Assembly (NCBI GenBank): GCA_964230805.1
Contig: CAXRIA010000001.1
Coordinates: 1 to 12,817, forward strand
Source of the DNA: Flavicella sp964230805
GTDB lineage: Bacteria > Bacteroidota > Bacteroidia > Flavobacteriales > Flavobacteriaceae
Direction of reading: 5' to 3'
Length of the DNA stretch: 12,817 bases
Shown here: positions 7,501 to 12,817 of the stretch, piece after piece
Position numbering within the stretch: position 1 is the stretch's first letter
Layout of the letters: every line of letters starts with the position of its first letter
Notes under the pieces: generated by a model
What the model was told of the DNA's origin: nothing
Databases searched by the model: none
What the model saw: the letters and a program-made list of their open reading frames with translations, nothing else
Position numbers and translations under genes: made by a program

Positions 7501-7508
7501 TACGTTTG
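7501..7508 (+). promoter_or_regulatory. Candidate -7 box for pssA
   Basis: TACGTTTG matches TAnnTTTG exactly and lies 14 bases before the pssA ATG. This implies a very short leader of about 8-10 bases. No good -33 TTTG is found 19-21 bases upstream; the nearest TTTG (7466-7469) is 31 bases away. Confidence 0.45.
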
Positions 7509-7522
7509 CCTAAACCATTCCA

Positions 7523-8260
7523 ATGAATTTCAAAAAACACTTGCCAAATATCATTACACTCGGAAATTTGTGTTCGGGGACGATCGCCCTTTTTTATGCT
7601 TTTTTAGAAGATTATAAGAATGTCGCCTTGTTCGTTGTTTTGGGAATCGTGTTGGATTTTTTTGACGGATTCCTGGCACGTCTACTCAAAGTAGAAGCCG
7701 AATTGGGAAAGCAATTGGATTCCTTAGCAGACATGGTCACTTCAGGTGTGGTTCCTGGAATTGTCATGTTTCAATTACTTTTAAATGCGACTACCGAAAA
7801 AAGTCTTGAAGATGTTTATACGCAAAAGGGCTTCGAATATCTTCCGTTTTTAGGACTTTTAATTACGTTGGCTTCTGCTTATCGTTTGGCACGATTTAAT
7901 ATTGACACCAGACAAACGGAAACATTTATTGGTTTGCCCGTACCCGCAAATACCTTGTGGATTGTCTCTTTGCCCTTGATTTTAGAATACAGTCAGGCAT
8001 TGTTGCTACAGGAATTTTTGCACAATAAGTACATATTGCTTGGTTTGACACTTTTGAGTTGTTATTTAATGAATGCCGAAATTCAACTGTTTGCTTTGAA
8101 ATTCAAGACGTTTGCTTGGAAATACAATGCGGTTCGATATTTGTTTCTGACAATCTCTTTGGTGTTGTTATGCGTTTTACAATTTGTGGCCGTTCCAATC
8201 ATTATCATTTTGTACGTCTTTGTTTCATACGTTCAAAACAAACTTCAAAAAAAACAATGA
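7523..8260 (+). CDS. pssA: CDP-diacylglycerol--serine O-phosphatidyltransferase
   Basis: PssA is an integral inner-membrane enzyme that condenses CDP-diacylglycerol with L-serine to give phosphatidylserine, the precursor of phosphatidylethanolamine. The 245-residue protein carries the complete CDP-alcohol phosphatidyltransferase motif: D45, D48-G49, A52-R53, G62, D66 and D70, with the spacing DxxDGxxAR-x8-GxxxDxxxD. The N-terminal PNIITLGNLCSG and the later YRLARFN (about 120-126) and GLPVPA (about 137-142) are typical of the type II PssA subfamily rather than phosphatidylglycerophosphate synthase. About six to eight hydrophobic segments are visible. It is probably transcribed from its own promoter, and a weak terminator-like hairpin follows. 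Confidence 0.95.
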   Translation: MNFKKHLPNIITLGNLCSGTIALFYAFLEDYKNVALFVVLGIVLDFFDGFLARLLKVEAELGKQLDSLADMVTSGVVPGIVMFQLLLNATTEKSLEDVYTQKGFEYLPFLGLLITLASAYRLARFNIDTRQTETFIGLPVPANTLWIVSLPLILEYSQALLLQEFLHNKYILLGLTLLSCYLMNAEIQLFALKFKTFAWKYNAVRYLFLTISLVLLCVLQFVAVPIIIILYVFVSYVQNKLQKKQ

Positions 8261-8276
8261 TTGTTTAAACTGTCAA

Positions 8277-8300
8277 GGAATCTAATTTTATAGATTTTTT
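8277..8300 (+). terminator. Weak intrinsic-terminator-like hairpin after pssA
   Basis: AATCTA (8279-8284) and TAGATT (8291-8296) pair around the six-base loop ATTTTA and run into a T tract (8295-8300), 16 bases beyond the pssA stop. The stem is short and AT-rich, so it would be a weak terminator. Its position between pssA and the DUF6787 -7 box fits the role. Confidence 0.4.
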
Positions 8301-8346
8301 CTGATCAAAAAAGAACAGAAACAAGCTCAATTTCGGCATAAAACAG

Positions 8347-8354
8347 TATTTTTG
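8347..8354 (+). promoter_or_regulatory. Candidate -7 box for the DUF6787 gene
   Basis: TATTTTTG matches TAnnTTTG exactly, 16 bases before the ATG at 8370. An upstream alternative start, TTG at 8352, would lie inside this box. That supports the downstream ATG. No convincing -33 element was found. Confidence 0.45.
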
Positions 8355-8369
8355 CACAAATTTTTTTTC

Positions 8370-8678
8370 ATGAGTACATTAAAAGAACGCTGGGGGATAA
8401 CATCAAATTTTCAAATTGTATTGATTCTTATTGGATTTGCAATTAACGGTTCCTTTGCTGCTTACATTGCACGTCCCTTAACAGAAGTCGTTGGTCTGGA
8501 TCCAGAAACCACGGCTTGGTGGATTTTTTGGCCTTTGCGTATCCTTTTGGTTTTTTCGGTATATCAAATTACCTTACCTCTGGTAGGTTTTTGTGTAGGA
8601 CAGTTTCGTTTTTTTTGGAACATGGAAAAAAAGATGCTCATGCGTATGGGGTTCAAACGATTTTTTAAGAAGGGATAA
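8370..8678 (+). CDS. DUF6787 family small membrane protein
   Basis: This 102-residue protein matches the uncharacterised Bacteroidota family DUF6787. It begins MSTLKERWGITSNFQIVLIL; the basic KERWGITSN stretch precedes a hydrophobic segment at about 15-35. Two further hydrophobic stretches (about 50-65 and 67-77) lead to a strongly basic tail (QFRFFWNMEKKMLMRMGFKRFFKKG, positions 78-102) that would stay cytosolic by the positive-inside rule. Conserved-looking aromatic and proline positions are WPLRIL (54-59) and YQITLP (65-70). Its function is unknown. It lies alone between pssA and a convergent transporter gene. The start is the ATG at 8370, preceded by an eight-T run rather than a ribosome-binding site. 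Confidence 0.82.
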   Translation: MSTLKERWGITSNFQIVLILIGFAINGSFAAYIARPLTEVVGLDPETTAWWIFWPLRILLVFSVYQITLPLVGFCVGQFRFFWNMEKKMLMRMGFKRFFKKG

Positions 8679-8752
8679 ATCCTGTGAACATAGCTAGTGC
8701 AAATTTTCTCTCTGAGGGAAGAGTTCAGGTTCTCTTAGTAAAGATATTGTCT

Positions 8753-10006
8753 TTAAAAAAGTAGAATATATCCGTAATACAGCGCAAATAGGGAAAGAAA
8801 ACAGATCCCTATATACGTCCATATGACCAAAGACTTTTTGGGATGGTATGCCTCAGGAACATCCTTGCTAATTACATTTTTTAGGTTCATATAGCCCACA
8901 ATGGGTGCTAGTAGAAAGGAAACACCTGTAGCAATAGCGATGATAATTCCCATATCAGCACGTAACAATGTGATAACAATAATACTTATAAGTGCCAACA
9001 ACACAACGCTTAGCGCATAATATTTGACTCCTGTAGGATTGTCACGATTGTCCGATAGATTGTCAACAATTTCCAAACCCACCCGAGCAATGGCATCATG
9101 ACAGGTAAGACAGGTACTGTACATGGTTGCAAATGCTGCCACTGCAATCAATGCATACGCCCAATCTCCTATATGTATAGTAAACAATTGAACCACTTGA
9201 TCTGCAAATTCGATCGCATTATTACTCAATTGATTACCGGAACTGAACAGCGTAGCGTAGCCAATTAATAGAAAAAATACGGCTAAAATTGCAGTAATTG
9301 TATACCCAAAATTAAATTCTTGCAAGGCCTCAGTAAGACTTGGTTTTTGGTTGCTGATTCGATATTTCTCTACACTCCACAAACTTAGCCAACTGCTCGC
9401 TTCCACAGCGGTAGGCATCCAACCAATGAGCGTAATCAAAAAAAGGAGACCTGTTTGACTTGAAAAAACAGGCGCTACGAAGTTGGAATCAGAAGAGGGC
9501 AGACCATTGTATACGACCAAAGTAGTGGTGAGGAGCAACGCTACAAACAAAATAGGCACTATAAATTTCAATAGGGATTCCATCACTTTGTATTTTCCCA
9601 AAATCAGTACGGCACTATTAAAAACAAATAAACAAATAGCAATACTTGTGACAGAAAACGTTTCAATATTGAAAAGGTTTATAAATAGTCCTGCTGTGAT
9701 AGCACAAAGTGCTGCAGGTGTTGCAAAAGAGGTTGCTAAGGTGATCAAAGCATACAAGAATAACCATTTTTTTCCTCTGTGCCGATACCCTTCAATGATG
9801 CTATTTCCAGTGCTATTTGTATACCTCACACCAAATTCAAAAAAAGGATATTTTAAAATATTGGCTAACAAAATGGGAAGAATCATGAACAAACCATACT
9901 GAGCACCTGCTTTGGTAGATAGTACCAAATGAGAAGTACCAATGGCCATACTTGCAAATAGCAGTCCTGGACCGAGGTTTTTTAAGAAGCTTTTTATTTT
10001 TTGCAT
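8753..10006 (-). CDS. Nramp-related divalent metal transporter-like protein (non-canonical)
   Basis: This 417-residue multi-span inner-membrane protein (about eleven hydrophobic segments) has the APC/LeuT-fold Nramp layout. It opens with NLGPGLLFASMAIGTSHLVL. The GPG, the eight-residue spacing and the later AGAQYG (33-38) align with Nramp TM1, but the metal-binding DPGN is replaced by GTSH (23-26). In TM6 the canonical MPH becomes MPT (197-199, in GWMPTAVEASSW), keeping the methionine and losing the histidine. Substrate and proton coupling therefore cannot be assumed to be those of MntH. The ATG at 10006-10004 is chosen because it places GPG at residue 12. A TTG at 10075 would add 23 polar residues. 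It is convergent with DUF6787; no metal-regulator box was recognised. Confidence 0.85.
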   Translation of the reverse strand: MQKIKSFLKNLGPGLLFASMAIGTSHLVLSTKAGAQYGLFMILPILLANILKYPFFEFGVRYTNSTGNSIIEGYRHRGKKWLFLYALITLATSFATPAALCAITAGLFINLFNIETFSVTSIAICLFVFNSAVLILGKYKVMESLLKFIVPILFVALLLTTTLVVYNGLPSSDSNFVAPVFSSQTGLLFLITLIGWMPTAVEASSWLSLWSVEKYRISNQKPSLTEALQEFNFGYTITAILAVFFLLIGYATLFSSGNQLSNNAIEFADQVVQLFTIHIGDWAYALIAVAAFATMYSTCLTCHDAIARVGLEIVDNLSDNRDNPTGVKYYALSVVLLALISIIVITLLRADMGIIIAIATGVSFLLAPIVGYMNLKNVISKDVPEAYHPKKSLVIWTYIGICFLSLFALYYGYILLF

Positions 10007-10126
10007 ACCTGTTTGTTTATACTGCGATGTTACGCTATTCTCTGATGAGTTACAAATTTCTAAGGATTTTTTCAAAGATTGGAATAGCGAAACTCAAAAA
10101 TTTCGGATAAAAAGCGTACAAACGCT

Positions 10127-10159
10127 CAGTTATTTGTTTAAAGGACCAGTTATTCGTTT
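10127..10159. repeat. Direct repeat, 13 bases, 20-base period
   Basis: CAGTTATTTGTTT (10127-10139) and CAGTTATTCGTTT (10147-10159) differ at one position and start exactly 20 bases apart, about two helical turns. That spacing places both copies on one DNA face, as in tandem regulator sites. A regulatory role is inferred; chance in AT-rich DNA is possible. Confidence 0.4.
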
Positions 10160-10208
10160 TGCTATGTGTTTTGGGAATAATTATCGTTGATTTGCGTTGT
10201 CGGATGTG

Positions 10209-10218
10209 CCGAATTCGG
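10209..10218. repeat. Perfect 10-base palindrome CCGAATTCGG
   Basis: A perfect inverted repeat with no loop sits in the divergent intergenic region, about 150 bases before the T9SS-protein start. It is unusually GC-containing for this region. It could be a site for a dimeric regulator, but no family match is claimed. Confidence 0.3.
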
Positions 10219-10366
10219 TAACAATTTGAGAATTTTAAGATGAGATGGAAATTATTTCATAAAATGTTTGATTTTTTATACTTGGTTGTTCATGATATGG
10301 ATTTTTCAAATAAATACTAAAATACGAGAAACATCCTCAGTCTCGGTGCTGCCAAAGTACGATTTG

Positions 10367-10882
10367 ATGGCAGGGTGTAATAAAGATATATGGTTGCTAA
10401 AGTATTTCGTAGTGACTTTTCTACTTTTTACTAGTTTCTCTTACGCCCAGACCAATATCATGCGTGCATCGTTTTCTACAGCTGCCAAAACCGCAAATAT
10501 TGGTGGTTTTACGGTGCAACAAAGCATGGGGTATATGGGGCCTATAAATACATTTCGGCAAAGTGGAAATACGGCAATAAGTGGATTTTTGATTCCTCAA
10601 GATCTCACGCAAGGTTCACAATCTATCGCTCCACAACTGTTTATTGAGTGGTCATTGTATCCCAATCCCTTCTCTACACATATCAATATCGATTTTTCTT
10701 CCCCTGTAAGTGGAGACATGCAACTTATGCTTTTTGACGCAGCAGGAAGAATGATAATTGAGAAAACAATGGAAGCCAAACAACAACAGCGTATTTCCTT
10801 GGAGCATTTTACCGAAGGGGCGTACATGATAAGTGTATCGGTTTTGGAAAAATCGTTTAGCACACAAATTTTAAAGTATTAA
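10367..10882 (+). CDS. Small secreted protein with T9SS type A C-terminal sorting domain
   Basis: The 171-residue reading from the ATG at 10367 has a signal peptide (residues 1-27, core YFVVTFLLFTSFSYA, cleavage before Q28). A short region of about 60 residues (TANIGGFTVQQSMGY, then SGNTAISGFLIPQD) resembles the short GQ-and-strand segments found in many small flavobacterial T9SS cargo proteins. The last 78 residues are a type A sorting domain: SLYPNPF (96-102), a beta-sandwich containing LMLFDAAGRMI (110-120), and terminal EGAYMISV...STQILKY. Such domains direct export by the type IX system and cell-surface attachment. No enzymatic domain is visible. Upstream in-frame starts (TTG 10268, ATG 10292) would bury the signal peptide. 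The OmpA-type gene follows after 15 bases, suggesting an operon. Confidence 0.82.
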   Translation: MAGCNKDIWLLKYFVVTFLLFTSFSYAQTNIMRASFSTAAKTANIGGFTVQQSMGYMGPINTFRQSGNTAISGFLIPQDLTQGSQSIAPQLFIEWSLYPNPFSTHINIDFSSPVSGDMQLMLFDAAGRMIIEKTMEAKQQQRISLEHFTEGAYMISVSVLEKSFSTQILKY

Positions 10883-10897
10883 ATAAAAGTATTTCGT

Positions 10898-12196
10898 ATG
10901 ATGAAACAAATATATGGTTATATCCTTGTTATAATTTTTTCTCTAGTTAGCCAGCACGTCTTTTCCCAATGGTATTTTGAGACGGGGGTAAATGATTCTA
11001 GGTTTTCCGAGTACAATGATAGCAATCCCACAACGCTAAACTCTTATGGAGGACTTCGTGATTTTTCACATGCTGTGGGGTATGTATTTCCCTTTAAGAA
11101 ATTGGAAGATCGCGCCCAATCCGATGCGAAATCTGGGACACTTGGGCTTAAAATAGGAGTAGGCTTTGATCAAATGAACCTAAAGGAAAAAGCCACGCGA
11201 CAAGGTGCTGAAGCATTTCTTAGCTATAATTTGGCCCAACTGCAAGCACGCTTGGGTGTTTTGTTCACCCAAACGCTTGTTCGAAAACAAGGGAATTTCC
11301 TTGGTGTACGTCAACCTGCCGTAAATCTGATTTTAGATGCTGGAATTTCCTATAATTTTTACACGAGCGCAACACGTACCCTTATTGGCGGATTGGGAGG
11401 CATTGTAGATCTAAAAGATGACGATGAGTTTGACCAAAGCTACCCTGCTTATGTTTTTGGTGCTGGTTTTGAGTTTCCTCTAAATAAATACTCGGCGCTG
11501 TATGCCAAATACGAGATTGAAAATGCCTTTTCTAACGATGAAGATAGCCAAAGTGGTTTTGAAGAAGAATTCACTACATACAAGGGACGGACGCTTGTTG
11601 GTCTGCGTATTGATTTTCGTTTAAAAAATTACGAAAAGCGTCAACAGTTGGATAGAATGGCTGCTTTGGAGGAGAAAGGTACAGATGAGTTGGATGCCCT
11701 TCAACAAAAAGTAGCTGAATTGGAGCATGCCATCAATTCTTGTAAGTACGACGATACCGCACTTCAGGAACACCTTAAAAACAAAGACATTCACGTTCAC
11801 GAAAGTCAACAAAGTGGTGCATTGCTAAAAATTCAGGAGCATGACAAAGGATTTAATTTTTTTCCAGCCTTTAAACATGTTTTATTTCCACATGATAGCT
11901 CAAACTTTGAAAAAGACGTGTATACCTCAAAGTTGACAAGTCTTGCTCGATTCATGAAAGAAAACACCAATTATCGAATGAAACTTGTCGGTTATGCAGA
12001 TGTTGAAACGGGCACTGCGAATTATAACAAAAACTTATCGGCCCAGCGAGCCAAAAATGTTTACGATTATTTATTAAGTCTTGGTGTCCCTGCCAACCGT
12101 TTGGAACACATTGGTTTTGGTGGAACATCAAAGTTTAGTATCGACGAAAAATCGAAGAATAGACGTACAGAAATATTAATTACTATAGAAGAATGA
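10898..12196 (+). CDS. OmpA family outer-membrane protein (beta-barrel plus peptidoglycan-binding domain)
   Basis: This 432-residue protein has a signal peptide with likely cleavage after S23 (VFS/QW). Residues about 25-242 alternate in beta-strand patterns with glycine and aromatic residues, consistent with a membrane barrel (for example TLGLKIGVGFD at 81-91 and GRTLVGLRIDFRL at 230-242). A short coiled coil follows (about 244-282, ALEEKGTDELDALQQKVAEL). The C-terminal OmpA-like domain (about 325-430) keeps the diaminopimelate-binding pair D368 (GYAD) and R384 (LSAQRAKNV) and the closing NRRTEI. It therefore probably bridges outer membrane and peptidoglycan. The region after GFGGT is shorter than usual. 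It starts 15 bases after the T9SS-sorted gene and its stop overlaps the next ATG (ATGA), so the three genes are likely co-expressed. Confidence 0.9.
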   Translation: MMKQIYGYILVIIFSLVSQHVFSQWYFETGVNDSRFSEYNDSNPTTLNSYGGLRDFSHAVGYVFPFKKLEDRAQSDAKSGTLGLKIGVGFDQMNLKEKATRQGAEAFLSYNLAQLQARLGVLFTQTLVRKQGNFLGVRQPAVNLILDAGISYNFYTSATRTLIGGLGGIVDLKDDDEFDQSYPAYVFGAGFEFPLNKYSALYAKYEIENAFSNDEDSQSGFEEEFTTYKGRTLVGLRIDFRLKNYEKRQQLDRMAALEEKGTDELDALQQKVAELEHAINSCKYDDTALQEHLKNKDIHVHESQQSGALLKIQEHDKGFNFFPAFKHVLFPHDSSNFEKDVYTSKLTSLARFMKENTNYRMKLVGYADVETGTANYNKNLSAQRAKNVYDYLLSLGVPANRLEHIGFGGTSKFSIDEKSKNRRTEILITIEE

Positions 12197-12817
12197 AGAA
12201 TTTAATAAACAAAAAATTTAGACTCAGATTCCTTTTTATTTGTATATCATTGGGAGGATTTTATACCTTATTTGCACAGACAAAAGGGATTCCTTATCAG
12301 GCATACATTACAAGTAGTATGGATGTTCCCGGCGAAATGATTGTAAGGCCTTTGGCCAATACTGAAATACTTCTTGAATTTGTTGTAAAAGATGAGCATG
12401 GAAGTGTTGAATACATAGAGCATATCCCGGTCATAACAGATCAATACGGATTGGTGTCTACCATTGTAGGTGCAGGTTATGGAACCCCTCAAGACGGGAC
12501 AGATTTTAATGATATAGACTGGAATGGGCGACCAAAAACCTTGAATACGGGGATTGATTTCTCAAATTCAGGCGATGATTTTTCAGATTATAACGAAATG
12601 CCCATCATGTATATTCCGCAACCTGATATGTCAACCGAAACAGGCACAGGAGCTCCCACGGATACTAGTCCATCCGACCCAACAGCAGGAGACATTTATG
12701 TCGATGAAAGTACAGGCGATATTTACATTTACGACGGTAATCAATGGGTTGCTCAGGGCGATGTCGTGAGTACCGATGCCGACAATATTATCGTAGAGGG
12801 TACAGACGGATTGGCGT
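12193..12817 (+). CDS. Start of a probably large repetitive surface protein (partial, 208 residues visible)
   Basis: The ATG at 12193 overlaps the OmpA stop as ATGA, and the frame stays open to the window edge. A signal peptide is clear: MKNLINKKFRLR, a hydrophobic core, then LFA with cleavage before Q29. Residues about 30-95 (GIPYQAYI ... EHIPVITDQYGLVSTIVG) match the head domain common to Bacteroidota surface proteins, in which a YQA motif is followed by an NQFGL-like turn. A low-complexity acidic segment follows, rich in D, T, P and S. Then comes a duplicated unit, GDIYVDES (166-173) and GDIYIYDG (175-182), and VVSTDADNIIVEGTDG (191-206), a motif seen at the head of long repetitive flavobacterial proteins. 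Full length, C-terminus and any sorting domain are outside the window. An adhesin-like role is inferred. Confidence 0.78.
   Translation, partial: MKNLINKKFRLRFLFICISLGGFYTLFAQTKGIPYQAYITSSMDVPGEMIVRPLANTEILLEFVVKDEHGSVEYIEHIPVITDQYGLVSTIVGAGYGTPQDGTDFNDIDWNGRPKTLNTGIDFSNSGDDFSDYNEMPIMYIPQPDMSTETGTGAPTDTSPSDPTAGDIYVDESTGDIYIYDGNQWVAQGDVVSTDADNIIVEGTDGLA

Larger units (their letters stand above)
10007..10366. other. Gene-free divergent intergenic region with direct repeat and palindrome
   Basis: About 360 bases lie between the transporter start (minus) and the T9SS-sorted protein start (plus). I see no supportable gene or RNA here. It contains a 13-base direct repeat with one mismatch (10127-10139 and 10147-10159), a small hairpin AGCGT-ACAA-ACGCT (10113-10126), and a 10-base palindrome CCGAATTCGG (10209-10218). 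No exact TAnnTTTG box was found on the plus strand; TATACTTG (around 10276-10283) is a one-mismatch candidate. Promoters for both flanking genes probably lie here but cannot be placed. Confidence 0.6.

Noticed and set aside
8251..8270. Inverted repeat AAACAAT/ATTGTTT across the pssA stop codon
   Set aside because: A near-loopless AT-rich palindrome overlapping the stop; no T tract, and likely chance in such composition.
8679..8752. Possible bidirectional terminator between the convergent DUF6787 and transporter genes
   Set aside because: Only five-pair stems (AAGAG/CTCTT with an eight-base loop, AAAGA/TCTTT) without a good T tract; no convincing terminator.
9483..9902. Open frame of 139 codons on the plus strand
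   Set aside because: It lies wholly inside the transporter gene on the opposite strand and shows no family features; a shadow frame.
10007..10075. N-terminal extension of the transporter starting from TTG
   Set aside because: It adds 23 polar residues before the conserved KSFLKNLGPG start; the ATG at 10006 fits the family better.
10268..10366. N-terminal extension of the T9SS-sorted protein
   Set aside because: It would place the signal peptide about 45 residues into the protein; the ATG at 10367 gives a normal signal peptide.

Overview
The window looks like a chromosomal segment of a member of the Bacteroidota, most likely Flavobacteriia. The base composition is AT-rich. Several genes are preceded by the Bacteroidota sigma factor -7 box TAnnTTTG, and Shine-Dalgarno sites are scarce. 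Lineage-typical families are present: a type IX secretion (T9SS) C-terminal sorting domain, DUF2490, DUF6787 and an OmpA/large surface protein module. No rRNA, tRNA, CRISPR array, insertion sequence or phage gene was seen.

Left block (1-5222, all minus strand). A three-gene operon reads leftward: a PLP aminotransferase, proC (pyrroline-5-carboxylate reductase) and murB (cut by the window edge). It has a good promoter in front of the aminotransferase. Upstream of it are two genes that probably have their own promoters: lnt (apolipoprotein N-acyltransferase) and a YheT-type alpha/beta hydrolase.

Centre (5223-8678, plus strand). Divergent from the hydrolase is a tight cassette: a cytosolic VTC/CYTH-fold polyphosphate-polymerase-like protein with all the expected basic tunnel residues, a DUF4956 inner-membrane protein, and a DUF2490 predicted outer-membrane beta-barrel. 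The leader of the cassette contains a terminator-like hairpin with no upstream gene to terminate, so it may be an attenuator. This is the best candidate here for an uncharacterised system: synthesis of a polymer coupled to inner and outer membrane partners. Next come pssA (phosphatidylserine synthase) with its own -7 box and a weak terminator, and a short DUF6787 membrane protein.

Right block. An Nramp-related transporter (minus strand) converges on the DUF6787 gene. Its canonical metal-binding motifs are replaced (TM1 DPGN by GTSH, TM6 MPH by MPT). A gene-free region of about 360 bases (10007-10366) separates it from a plus-strand operon and carries a near-perfect 13-base direct repeat at 20-base period and a 10-base palindrome. 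The operon encodes a small T9SS-sorted secreted protein, an OmpA-type outer-membrane/peptidoglycan-anchor protein, and the beginning of a probably large repetitive surface protein. The third gene overlaps the OmpA stop codon by four bases (ATGA) and runs off the right edge.

The themes are cell-envelope biology (murB, lnt, pssA, OmpA, T9SS cargo, DUF2490) and amino-acid metabolism (aminotransferase, proC).
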